The position numbers and the translations under genes were made by a program. A stretch of DNA of 64,000 nucleotides, taken from CAIVAT01 sp037133475 (lineage in GTDB: Bacteria; Bacteroidota; Bacteroidia; Bacteroidales; FEN-979). The notes under the pieces are model-generated. The model had not been told where the DNA came from. It did no database searches and worked only from the letters and a program-made list of their open reading frames with translations. Positions 35,837 to 45,052 of the stretch are shown here, one piece after another. Each line of letters starts with the position of its first letter. Positions within the stretch are counted from its first letter, which is position 1. The DNA lies in NCBI GenBank assembly GCA_037133475.1, contig JBAXOB010000017.1, forward strand, positions 18,977-82,976, given 5' to 3'.

Positions 35837-38800
35837 ATGGATACAAAAAATAAAATTTTACCGCTCCTTGGTGTCATTCTCTTTTTTTGCCTGATTGCCT
35901 TTCCCGGCTTTTCCCAGGGAACGAAGGTGGAACGCAAATGCACCATTGCCTGGGAACCTCTCAGGCTGGTCACCCGGGGCGACTCCTCGAAGGTTGCCTT
36001 TTTTTCCTTTAAGCTGGCTTCTGTTCGTGCAGAATCGGGCATGCTGCCGGTGTTTTCCCAATCCTTCCCGTTTGACCCGGGTTGCGATTCGGTTGCGGGG
36101 ATCATCATCAGCAGCGCTGTTTATGAAGAGTTCAGTGATCCGAATATGAGCCTAGCCAGGGAACTGGATAAAATATCCCCTGAAATTCATCCTGATCACA
36201 GCTTATCGGTGACCCGTAAAAAAACATCCCTGCTGGTATCGCTGGTGCCTCTTCGCAGGAATGCAGCAACGGGCAAGGTTGAGCGGCTTGTCTCTTTTAC
36301 GCTGGCCTTGGATATCACGAGGCGCAAGCAGGTAACCCTATTGAAAACAGCGGCTGCCAATGTATCAAACTCGGTACTTGCCTCCGGTTCCTGGTATAAG
36401 TTTGCAGTAGGATCCAGCGGGATCTTCCGCGTCACCTACGACGACCTTAAAAAAGCGGGGATGAACGTGGCGGGTATCGATCCGCGTAACCTGCGTGTCT
36501 ATGGCAACGGTGGCGGGATGCTTCCCGAAGCCAATGCTGCAAGGCGGGTTGACGACCTGAGGGAAAATGCCATCTTTGTTTCGGGGGAGAGCGACGGCGT
36601 GTTTAACCCCGGGGATTACCTGTTGTTTTACGGTGAGTCGCCCGATAGCTGGGCCTATAACAAAACAGATCACCTGTTCCATCATCAGAAGAATGTCTAT
36701 ACCGACCGCAACTGCTATTTCATCACGGCCGACCTAGGGCCTGGCAAACGCCTGGGGACAGCAACCTCCACCGCCAAACCGGCTACCAATTACGTAACAT
36801 CCTTTGAGGATTTTTCATTTTATGAAAGAAATGATGTGAACCTGATCAAGTCGGGACGGATATGGTGGGACGGGCAGTTTTTCGACATGACCACCTCGCG
36901 GAATTACACGTTCAATATTCCTAACATAGACAATACCAAACCGGTGACACTCATTGCCGATGTTGCAGGCCGTTCTACGGTCGGCAATACCACCTTTGTG
37001 GTTTCGGCGCAGGGCGCCCCCCTGATGAGTATTGGTATTGATGCCATCACCGGCGGATTCGAGGATAATTATGCCAAGGAAAGATCGGGATCGGCAACCT
37101 TCAACACCTCCAACCCGGTCATAAGCGTGAATTTGAATTTTGTCAGGAGTTCGACCAGCTCTGTCGGATACCTCCACTATCTTGAAATCAATGCAATGCG
37201 CCTCCTGAAGATGGCCGGGCCCCAGATGGTGTTCCGGTCGGTTGCAGGTACCGGGCCGAATAATGTCACCGAATTTACCCTCGACGGGAACGGGCAGAAT
37301 GTTCAGATCTGGGATGTGAGCAATGGCGGGAATATCCTGCAGATGAGCACGGTTCAGAATGGCGGGAATTATTCCTTCAGGGTTGAAACGGATACGTTGC
37401 GCCAATTCATCGCTTTCGACGGCTCCACCTTTCTTGCCCCGGATATTATCGGCAAGGTGGCAAACCAGGACCTGCACGGAGCGCCAGTTGCCGATTACCT
37501 CATCGTCACCAGCCCGGTGTTTGCAGCCCAGGCAGAACGCCTTGCCGCATATCACCGGTTGCATGACAACATGACGGTTTTAGTGGCCCCGCTGGATAAG
37601 ATCTACAATGAATTCTCATCAGGTGTTCAGGATATCACCGCCATCCGCGACTTTGTAAGAATGATGTACAACAAGGCCACGGCAGGAAAAGAGCCCAAAT
37701 ATCTCCTCCTGTTCGGCGATGCCTCCTATGACTTTAAAAGCAGGACCCAGAACAATACCAATTATGTGCCTGCCTATGAATCAGTCGAATCGCTGTCGCC
37801 CACCGATTCTTTTGTCTCGGATGATTATTTCGGGCTGCTGGATCCCGATGAAGGACAGTCCGACACAGGCAGCCTCGATATCGGCGTAGGCCGGTTCCCT
37901 GTTTCTTCTGCCGACCAGGCCAACAAGGCGGTGGACAAAGTGATCCAATACTGCTCCAACTCCGATACGGTGAAAAACGACTGGAGAAATGTTGTGACTT
38001 TTGTCGCCGACGACCAGAACCTGGGCGGCAACCTGTTTATAGACGATTCGGAAGACCTTGCCGGATCCATCGACACCTACAGCAAGGATTATAATATCGA
38101 CAAGATCTATTCCGATTCCTATACCATGGAATCAACCCCGGGAGGACCCCGTTATCCCGATGTCAATGCCGATATCAACAAACGGGTGGAAAAGGGATGC
38201 CTCATCATGAACTATGTAGGTCATGGCGGAGAGGTCGGATGGGCGCATGAACGCATCCTGGAGGTGCCGGATATCCAGAACTGGAATAATATTGCCAATT
38301 TGCCGGTATTTGTCACGGCGACCTGCGAATTCAGCCGCTTTGACGATCCTACCCGTACCTCCGCCGGAGAATGGGTCTTCCTGAATAGTCACGGCGGCGG
38401 GATTGCCCTGTTCACCACCACCCGGCTGACCTATGCCGGAACCAACAAAACCCTGCTGGTGAACTTTTACAACAATGTCTTTAAAAAAACGGCAGGCAGC
38501 TATTTGAAAATGGGAGATCTGCTGGTTGCCGCTAAAAACAATATGGGCAGTTCGGCGAATATTCATGCCTTCGTATTGCTGGGAGATCCCGCCATACAGA
38601 TCGCCTATCCCGATCTTAACGTGGTAACCACCGCCATTAACGGTCACCAGATAACCCTGACGCCTGATACCCTGAAGGCCCTTTCGGAGGTGACGATTGC
38701 AGGCGAAGTACGGAACGAATCGGGCCAGGTTGCCACCAGTTTTTCGGGGACCATCTTTCCGACGGTCTTTGATAAATCTTCTGAAATATGGACGAAGGCC

Positions 38801-39694
38801 AACCAGCAGGAGGGCCCCCCGGTGAAGTTTTACTTGCGTAAAAACCCTGTCTATAAAGGGAAAGTAAAGGTCACAAACGGACTCTTCCAGTTTTCTTTTC
38901 TCGTCCCGAAGGATATCGCCTACCAGTTTGGTGTCGGGAAGATCAGCTATTATGCAAAGAGTCCTGAGACGGATGCCAACGGTTACAGCGACAACATCCA
39001 GGTGGGCGGGTATAACAATCATTCCTCACTCGATACCCAGGGGCCCGACCTGGCCTTGTATATCAACAACCGGAACTTTATCTCGGGAGGAATTACCAGC
39101 GAAAACCCTGTTTTACTGGCCGATGTTAGCGATTCTTCGGGGGTCAACACCGTGGGAAATGGTATCGGGCATGATCTTACGGCCACGCTCGATAATAAAA
39201 CGACTACCCCGATGATCCTGAACGATTATTATGTGTCAAACCTCGATACCTATAAAAGCGGGAAGATCAGCTACCCGCTGTTTGGTGTGGCCGACGGTCC
39301 CCATACCATCGTGGTTAAAATCTGGGATGTCTATAACAACTCAACGGAGGCCTCCATCGACTTTGTGGTGGTTTCTTCGGCAGAACTTGCCTTTGAACAT
39401 CTCTTCAACTACCCGAATCCCATGAAGGACCATACTACCTTTTCGTGGGAAAGCAACCAGGTTAACCAATCCATTGATGTTGAAATCAGTATCTTTACCA
39501 TAAACGGTATTCCTGTTAAAACCATCCGGGAGAGGTTAAGCACAAACAGTTTTCATATGGCCTCCGTCCATTGGGATGGCACTCAGGATGATGGGCAAAA
39601 AATAGCTTCCGGGTTATACCTCTATAAGGCGAAGCTGATCAAAGCCGACGGAACGGTGAAAGGTTTATCCTCAAAGTTGGTGGTTATCCGTTAA
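35837..39694 (+). CDS. porU: PorU-type T9SS sortase (gingipain C25 family)
   Basis: The 1285-aa protein removes the T9SS sorting domain from cargo and attaches the mature protein to LPS at the outer membrane. The signal peptide is about residues 1-25 (LLGVILFFCLIAFPGFSQG). An N-terminal domain (about 25-180) precedes the conserved ASGSWYKFAVGSSGIFRVTYDDL (about 180 onward). The C25 peptidase carries H796 (YVGHGGEVGW) and C830 (VTATCEFSRFDD), spaced 34 residues as expected. A FlgD-like Ig and sorting-like segment ends the protein (NYPNPMKD ... LSSKLVVIR). It is followed 10 bases later by a close paralogue, then by porV, the normal PorU partner in the attachment complex. Confidence 0.9.
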   Translation: MDTKNKILPLLGVILFFCLIAFPGFSQGTKVERKCTIAWEPLRLVTRGDSSKVAFFSFKLASVRAESGMLPVFSQSFPFDPGCDSVAGIIISSAVYEEFSDPNMSLARELDKISPEIHPDHSLSVTRKKTSLLVSLVPLRRNAATGKVERLVSFTLALDITRRKQVTLLKTAAANVSNSVLASGSWYKFAVGSSGIFRVTYDDLKKAGMNVAGIDPRNLRVYGNGGGMLPEANAARRVDDLRENAIFVSGESDGVFNPGDYLLFYGESPDSWAYNKTDHLFHHQKNVYTDRNCYFITADLGPGKRLGTATSTAKPATNYVTSFEDFSFYERNDVNLIKSGRIWWDGQFFDMTTSRNYTFNIPNIDNTKPVTLIADVAGRSTVGNTTFVVSAQGAPLMSIGIDAITGGFEDNYAKERSGSATFNTSNPVISVNLNFVRSSTSSVGYLHYLEINAMRLLKMAGPQMVFRSVAGTGPNNVTEFTLDGNGQNVQIWDVSNGGNILQMSTVQNGGNYSFRVETDTLRQFIAFDGSTFLAPDIIGKVANQDLHGAPVADYLIVTSPVFAAQAERLAAYHRLHDNMTVLVAPLDKIYNEFSSGVQDITAIRDFVRMMYNKATAGKEPKYLLLFGDASYDFKSRTQNNTNYVPAYESVESLSPTDSFVSDDYFGLLDPDEGQSDTGSLDIGVGRFPVSSADQANKAVDKVIQYCSNSDTVKNDWRNVVTFVADDQNLGGNLFIDDSEDLAGSIDTYSKDYNIDKIYSDSYTMESTPGGPRYPDVNADINKRVEKGCLIMNYVGHGGEVGWAHERILEVPDIQNWNNIANLPVFVTATCEFSRFDDPTRTSAGEWVFLNSHGGGIALFTTTRLTYAGTNKTLLVNFYNNVFKKTAGSYLKMGDLLVAAKNNMGSSANIHAFVLLGDPAIQIAYPDLNVVTTAINGHQITLTPDTLKALSEVTIAGEVRNESGQVATSFSGTIFPTVFDKSSEIWTKANQQEGPPVKFYLRKNPVYKGKVKVTNGLFQFSFLVPKDIAYQFGVGKISYYAKSPETDANGYSDNIQVGGYNNHSSLDTQGPDLALYINNRNFISGGITSENPVLLADVSDSSGVNTVGNGIGHDLTATLDNKTTTPMILNDYYVSNLDTYKSGKISYPLFGVADGPHTIVVKIWDVYNNSTEASIDFVVVSSAELAFEHLFNYPNPMKDHTTFSWESNQVNQSIDVEISIFTINGIPVKTIRERLSTNSFHMASVHWDGTQDDGQKIASGLYLYKAKLIKADGTVKGLSSKLVVIR

Positions 39695-39707
39695 ATGCAT
39701 ATTTTTG
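39676..39707 (+). promoter_or_regulatory. Candidate promoter of the second porU-like gene, across the porU stop
   Basis: GTTG (39676-39679, close to TTTG) is followed by 20 bases and TATTTTTG (39700-39707). The -33 part is inside the last porU codons. Initiation would fall within a few bases of ATG 39714 or 39723, so the leader would be very short. Confidence 0.45.
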
Positions 39708-39713
39708 CAAACC

Positions 39714-42700
39714 ATGCGCACTATGTTCAGAAAAAGAATATTCATCCTAGCGGTTTTGCTGCTGCCGGCCATGATTTTTGCAGCATTGCCTCATAAAACC
39801 AGCTCAGTGCTTGCCACAGGCCATTGGTATAAACTGGCGGTTACCGGGAAGGGTATTCACCGTATCACCTATGATGACCTCCGTTCGATGGGCATCGCCC
39901 CGGGAACCCTCGATGTAACGAAACTGCGTCTGTTCGGAAACGGTTCGGGAATGTTGCCGGAAACAAATTCCATTACCCGCACCGACGACCTGAGGGAGAT
40001 TGCCATCCAGGTGGCTGATGGCGGCGACGGACATTTTGATCCGACCGATTATATTCTTTTTTATGGGGAAGATGCTGATAAATGGGGTTACGAAGGCTTT
40101 AACAAGTTCTTTTCCCATACACGGAACCTCTATTCCGACACCACCTACTATTTCCTGAATACCGACCTGGCTGCCGGACGGCGCGTGCAGGTGCAGCCGG
40201 CCATTACATCGGCTGCCAACTACCTGTCGGGCAGGTTTGACGATTACCAGCTCCACGACCTCGACCTGCTGAACCTCATCAAATCGGGCAAGGACTGGTA
40301 TGGCGAATTTTTCGACAATATTAAAAATTCGTGGGACTTCCCCTTTAATTTTCCCAATGCCGACAGTACCAGCCCTGCGAAACTACGGACCTATGTGGCC
40401 GCAAATGCCTCTGTGCCAAGTTATTTTATCGTTTCACAGCATGGGAAAAAAATCGATTCGCTGAAGGTTGACTCCTCAAACCCTGCTGAGTTTACCCAGA
40501 TTGGGTTTTCAAAGATCAAACAAACCTCCATTCCCAACCCGCATCCTGATCAAACCATCAACCTGACCTATCGCCTGCCGGATGTCAATTCGCACGGATG
40601 GCTTAATTCCATTGAGATCAACTGCCCGCGTTACCTTAAATGGGTTACCCCGCAGATGCCCTTCAGGGATTTAACGAGTATCGGCGCCGGTAAGATCACT
40701 GAATTTTCAATGCAGAATGCCAATCCAGCCGTCAGGGTCTGGGATGTCACCAACCCGGTCAGCACCCGGGAGATGGGAACCAGCCTTTCAGGCGGAATTT
40801 TAAAGTTCAGGCAATTTACCGACAGCCTGCATGAATTTATCGCCTTTGACGGTTCCATGTACCTGCCCGTGAAATGCCTGGGGGAGGTCCCGAACCAGAA
40901 CCTGCATGCCGACGGTGTCGTTGACCTGGTCATAGTCACCCATCCGTTGTTCCTGGTGCAGGCCGAACGGCTGGCTGAGTTTCACCGCCAGCATAACAAA
41001 CTGGGGGTAAAGGTTGTTACGTCGACCCAGATTTACAACGAATTTTCCTGCGGGCAACCCGATCCGACAGCCATCCGCGACTATATGAAACTGATCTACG
41101 ACAAGGCAGCTGCGGGAACTCCCCCGCGCTACCTGCTCCTCTTCGGCGATGGTTCCTATGATCCGAAAAACCGTGTCCCGGGCAATAACAACATGATCCC
41201 CACCTTCCAGTCGCTTGAATCCCTGAATACAACCAAAACATTCGTTACCGACGACTATTTCGGGATCATGGGTGACAATTTCGGCCAGGAGGCCAACGGG
41301 AAGATCGACCTGGGAATAGGCCGGCTGCCTGTTTCCGATACAACCCAGGCAAGAACCATGGTTGACAAGATCATCCACTATTCTTCAGGGGTCTACCCGG
41401 TGCAGGCCGACTGGCGGAATACCATGACCTTTGTGGCCGACGATGAAAACAACAACCTGCATCTCAACCAGGCCGAGGAGCTTACGACCATTGTGGGAAC
41501 CAAGTACCCCCTGTTTAACGTCAACAAGATATATTTCGATGCCTATAAATTGGTTGAAATTCCCGGTGGGAGCCGTTTTCCCGATGCCAATGCCGCCATC
41601 AACAGCGCCGTAGCAAAAGGTTCGCTGATCATCAATTATACAGGGCATGGCGGTGAAGCCGGGTGGAGTTTTGAACAGGCGCTGACCACGGCCGATATCA
41701 ATGCCTGGGACAATTTTGACAAGCTGCCTGTATTTGTCACCGCAACCTGTGAATTCAGCAGGTTCGACAACCCGGAGCGCTTCACGGCAGGAGAGATGGT
41801 AATCCTTCACCCGAACGGCGGGGCCATCGCCCTCTATTCAACCACCAGGCTCGCCTTTGCCGGACTGAACATCCTGCTCGATACCTCTTTCTTCCGGCAC
41901 TTGCGCGATAGGGCTGCCGATGGCCAGTATGTGAAGATGGGCGACCTGATCCGCATTTCGAAAAACAACAATAACAACAATTTCCAGCTGCGTAATTTCG
42001 TGCTGCTTGGCGATCCGGCCCAGGCCATCGCCTTTTCCGACTATGATATCATCACCGATTCCATCAACGGGGCATCGGCGGGCCACCTCGACACCGTCAG
42101 GGGATTATCTACCGTGACGGTGAAGGGACGCGTGCAAAATGTGAGCGGACAAAAGGTCACCTCTTTCGACGGCATAGTCAATTGCAAGGTGTTCGACAAG
42201 CCGATGATCAATACCACCCTGGGTAACCGTCCGGGACCCGATGGCTCCTATCCCGAGGAGTTTACCCTCCAGAACAGCGTCCTTTTCCAGGGTGATGTGC
42301 CTGTGAAATCAGGTGCCTTCCAGTTCTCTTTTGTGGTTCCAAGGGGTATCTCACTTCAGTTCGGCAAGGGTAAACTGAGTTACTATGCCTACAACAATGA
42401 TGCTGACGCATCAGGATATTGCGACAAGATCGTCATTGGCGGAAAAGATCCCGCGCAGAGCCCCGAAAACCAGGGACCCGATATCGGGTTGTGGCTCAAT
42501 GATCACAGTTTCCATTCAGGGGCCAATACCTTGCCTTCGCCCGTCATGCTGGCCGAACTTTATGATACCAATGGCATTAACAGTTTCGGGCTGGGTATCG
42601 GGCATGAGATTGAGGCCGTGCTCGACAACGACCGGGCTCATTCGATCATACTGAACGACTTTTTTGTACCCACCTTCAACTCCTACACCCGGGGCAAGGT

Positions 42701-43136
42701 TACCTATCCGTTCAGCAACCTGGCACCGGGCACCCATACGCTGAGCCTGAAGGCATGGGACCTGTTCGACAATTCATCGGTGAAGGAGATCTCCTTTACC
42801 GTTCCATCCGGTTCGACGCTTACGGCCAGAAACGTGATGACCGCCCCAAACCCGATGTCGGACCATACCCGCTTCGTATTTCAGACCGACCAGCTTAACT
42901 TTACCGGGATCCTGGTAACCATTCATATTTTCAACCTCCAGGGAACCTGTGTCCGCACGCTGTCGGCCGACCTTACCGGGCCAACGGCTTCGGCCACCAC
43001 TTCACAACTTTCGTGGGATGGAACCGATTCGAACGGGCAAAGGCTTTCAAACGGGGTTTATCCCTATAAAATAATTTTTGCCGGGAAGAACGGAAGTTAT
43101 ACCGAAACTTCCCAGAAACTGGTGATTATCCGGTAA
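39714..43136 (+). CDS. Second PorU-like C25 peptidase (paralogue of the upstream porU)
   Basis: The protein (about 1140 aa) begins at ATG 39714 or, giving a cleaner signal peptide (MFRKRIFILAVLLLPAMIFA), at ATG 39723; an upstream TTG at 39705 is in frame but less likely. It lacks the first 170-residue domain of the upstream PorU and starts at the shared segment ATGHWYKLAVTGKGIHRITYDDL. The C25 region keeps the catalytic pair: H645 (YTGHGGEAGW) and C679 (VTATCEFSRFDN), counted from 39714, spaced 34 residues. The C-terminus has the same FlgD-like segment (SQKLVIIR). It may process a different cargo set or be a diverged duplicate. porV follows 105 bases later with its own -7 element. Confidence 0.87.
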   Translation: MRTMFRKRIFILAVLLLPAMIFAALPHKTSSVLATGHWYKLAVTGKGIHRITYDDLRSMGIAPGTLDVTKLRLFGNGSGMLPETNSITRTDDLREIAIQVADGGDGHFDPTDYILFYGEDADKWGYEGFNKFFSHTRNLYSDTTYYFLNTDLAAGRRVQVQPAITSAANYLSGRFDDYQLHDLDLLNLIKSGKDWYGEFFDNIKNSWDFPFNFPNADSTSPAKLRTYVAANASVPSYFIVSQHGKKIDSLKVDSSNPAEFTQIGFSKIKQTSIPNPHPDQTINLTYRLPDVNSHGWLNSIEINCPRYLKWVTPQMPFRDLTSIGAGKITEFSMQNANPAVRVWDVTNPVSTREMGTSLSGGILKFRQFTDSLHEFIAFDGSMYLPVKCLGEVPNQNLHADGVVDLVIVTHPLFLVQAERLAEFHRQHNKLGVKVVTSTQIYNEFSCGQPDPTAIRDYMKLIYDKAAAGTPPRYLLLFGDGSYDPKNRVPGNNNMIPTFQSLESLNTTKTFVTDDYFGIMGDNFGQEANGKIDLGIGRLPVSDTTQARTMVDKIIHYSSGVYPVQADWRNTMTFVADDENNNLHLNQAEELTTIVGTKYPLFNVNKIYFDAYKLVEIPGGSRFPDANAAINSAVAKGSLIINYTGHGGEAGWSFEQALTTADINAWDNFDKLPVFVTATCEFSRFDNPERFTAGEMVILHPNGGAIALYSTTRLAFAGLNILLDTSFFRHLRDRAADGQYVKMGDLIRISKNNNNNNFQLRNFVLLGDPAQAIAFSDYDIITDSINGASAGHLDTVRGLSTVTVKGRVQNVSGQKVTSFDGIVNCKVFDKPMINTTLGNRPGPDGSYPEEFTLQNSVLFQGDVPVKSGAFQFSFVVPRGISLQFGKGKLSYYAYNNDADASGYCDKIVIGGKDPAQSPENQGPDIGLWLNDHSFHSGANTLPSPVMLAELYDTNGINSFGLGIGHEIEAVLDNDRAHSIILNDFFVPTFNSYTRGKVTYPFSNLAPGTHTLSLKAWDLFDNSSVKEISFTVPSGSTLTARNVMTAPNPMSDHTRFVFQTDQLNFTGILVTIHIFNLQGTCVRTLSADLTGPTASATTSQLSWDGTDSNGQRLSNGVYPYKIIFAGKNGSYTETSQKLVIIR

Positions 43137-43195
43137 AAAGCTGCCTGTAATAGTTGTAATTTTAACATGAAGCAATATCCATCAAGTATCAGCGT

Positions 43196-43203
43196 TATTT
43201 TTG
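43196..43203 (+). promoter_or_regulatory. Candidate -7 element for porV
   Basis: TATTTTTG matches TAnnTTTG exactly, 38 bases before the porV ATG. A -33 TTTG at the right distance is not seen. Confidence 0.4.
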
Positions 43204-43241
43204 CTACCTTATAAAAAAAATTAAATCTTATATTTCAACCG

Positions 43242-44471
43242 ATGAAGATCCGATTATTATTCTTTTTTGCCTGCGCGATTGTGATGACCAGAAGCTTTGG
43301 ACAGGGTACCGAACCAGCTGACGGAAGCCGCGTTATCTCTACTGCTGTTCCATTTGTTTCGATTTCGCCTGACGCCCGGGCAGGGGGGATGGGAAACGTT
43401 GGCGCTGCAACCAGTCCCGATGCCTATTCCATGTTCTGGAACCCGGCTAAATATGCCTTTATTGATAAAACTTTCGGGGTTGCGGTCGGGTATGTGCCAT
43501 GGCTTCATGCCCTGGTAGGCGATATCGGGTTGGGTTCAGTTGCCGGTTTCTGGAAAATCGGCGACAAACAGGCAATTGCTGCAACCATGCGCTATTTTAC
43601 ACTTGGATCTGTCGACTTTACAGATGATAACGGGAACTTCATTGCCAGCGTGAAACCAAACGAATGGGCGGTTGATGCCACCTATTCGCGCAAGTTTTCA
43701 CGTGAATTTTCGGGCGCCGTTGCCGGCCGGTTCATCTACTCAAACCTGGTACCCCTGGGTACCGCCAGTAACCTGAGTGTCAGGCCGGGCACCTCGATTG
43801 CCGCCGATGTGGCCATCTATTACCATCATATCATGGATGTGAAGGGAATTTCGGGAGCCTCCATCGATTTTGGTCTCAACATCTCCAATATCGGCCAGAA
43901 GATGTCGTACAGCAGCGTTAAAACGGTCACCGATTTTATTCCTACCACCCTCCGCCTGGGCCCCTCCTTCTCCATGGACATTGATGATTATAACAAGGTG
44001 TCGTTTGCCCTTGATCTGAGCAAACTGCTTGTTCCGACACCTCCCGTATACCTGAAGAATCACACGGGTGCCTCTGACAGCATCAGCTCAAGCGGTAACA
44101 GAATCGTTCAATATGGCAAAGACCCGGATGTTTCGGTTGTTAAGGGAATGATACAGTCGTTTTATGACGCTCCTTACGGATTCAAGGAAGAACTGCAGGA
44201 GATCGACCTCTCGTTTGCTGCCGAGTACTGGTACAACAAACTTTTCTCGGTTCGCGCCGGTTATTTCTATGAATCAAAATACAAGGGCGACCGCCAGTTT
44301 TTTACCCTGGGCGCCGGCTTGAGATATAACGTGTTCGGGCTGGACTTTTCCTATCTGGTGCCTGTGAAAAGCAACAACCCTCTGCAAAATACGCTTCAGT
44401 TTACCCTCCATTTCAACTTCGACCAGACAAAGAAGACCCAGGGAGAAAAAGAGACCGGCGGAACCAATTAG
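43242..44471 (+). CDS. porV: PorV/LptO-type outer membrane protein of the T9SS
   Basis: The 409-aa outer-membrane beta-barrel is a FadL-like member of the PorV family. It carries cargo from the translocon to PorU in the attachment complex. The signal peptide covers about residues 1-20 (LLFFFACAIVMTRSFGQG). The PorV opening is plain: SRVISTAVPFVSISPDARAG then GGMGNVGAATSPDAYSMFWN. The C-terminus has alternating aromatic strands (FGLDFSYLVPV). Its position after the two porU-like genes fits the porU-porV pair. The gene ispF follows after 27 bases. Confidence 0.92.
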   Translation: MKIRLLFFFACAIVMTRSFGQGTEPADGSRVISTAVPFVSISPDARAGGMGNVGAATSPDAYSMFWNPAKYAFIDKTFGVAVGYVPWLHALVGDIGLGSVAGFWKIGDKQAIAATMRYFTLGSVDFTDDNGNFIASVKPNEWAVDATYSRKFSREFSGAVAGRFIYSNLVPLGTASNLSVRPGTSIAADVAIYYHHIMDVKGISGASIDFGLNISNIGQKMSYSSVKTVTDFIPTTLRLGPSFSMDIDDYNKVSFALDLSKLLVPTPPVYLKNHTGASDSISSSGNRIVQYGKDPDVSVVKGMIQSFYDAPYGFKEELQEIDLSFAAEYWYNKLFSVRAGYFYESKYKGDRQFFTLGAGLRYNVFGLDFSYLVPVKSNNPLQNTLQFTLHFNFDQTKKTQGEKETGGTN

Positions 44472-44498
44472 TTCCTCCATTCCATTACACATTCCTTT

Positions 44499-44975
44499 AT
44501 GTTCAGGATCGGCTTCGGCTTCGATACACACCCGCTTGAAACCGGCCATGATTTCTGGCTGGGAGGGGTGAAGATACTTCACGCCAGGGGTGCTGCCGGC
44601 CATTCGGATGCCGATGCCCTCATTCACGCCATCATTGATGCGTTGCTGGGAGCGGCCGGTCTGCGGGATATCGGCAGCCAGTTCCCCGACCAGGCAGCAG
44701 AATTCAAGGGGATCGACAGCAAGGTACTGCTTGCAAGGACGATGGACATGATCCTTGAGAAGGGATTCAACATCGGGAATATCGACTCCACCGTGGTGCT
44801 CCAGGCGCCCAAAATAAACCCCTATGTCCCCTCCATGACCGAAACCCTTGCATCCGTCATGAAAATCGGAACCGACCGGCTCTCAATTAAGGCGAAAACG
44901 AGTGAGAAACTTGGATTTATCGGGAGGGAAGAGGGAATTTCAGCCTATGCCGTGGTGTTGCTGGAAAAACGTTAG
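44499..44975 (+). CDS. ispF: 2-C-methyl-D-erythritol 2,4-cyclodiphosphate synthase
   Basis: The 158-aa enzyme of the MEP isoprenoid pathway cyclises CDP-ME-2-phosphate in the cytoplasm. The metal-binding D9 and H11 are in GFDTH, H43 is the third ligand (DALIHAIIDALLGAAG), HSD starts at H35, and DIGSQFPD is the conserved loop. C-terminal KAKTSEKLGFIGR is the family signature. It is 27 bases after porV on the same strand, so possibly cotranscribed, although there is no functional link with secretion. Confidence 0.95.
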   Translation: MFRIGFGFDTHPLETGHDFWLGGVKILHARGAAGHSDADALIHAIIDALLGAAGLRDIGSQFPDQAAEFKGIDSKVLLARTMDMILEKGFNIGNIDSTVVLQAPKINPYVPSMTETLASVMKIGTDRLSIKAKTSEKLGFIGREEGISAYAVVLLEKR

Positions 44976-45052
44976 ACATGACAACTGGCGGAATTTCCCG
45001 TGACGCTTAACCACCTGCCTGTAGCGTATCGCTCACGCCCAGATGAACACAG

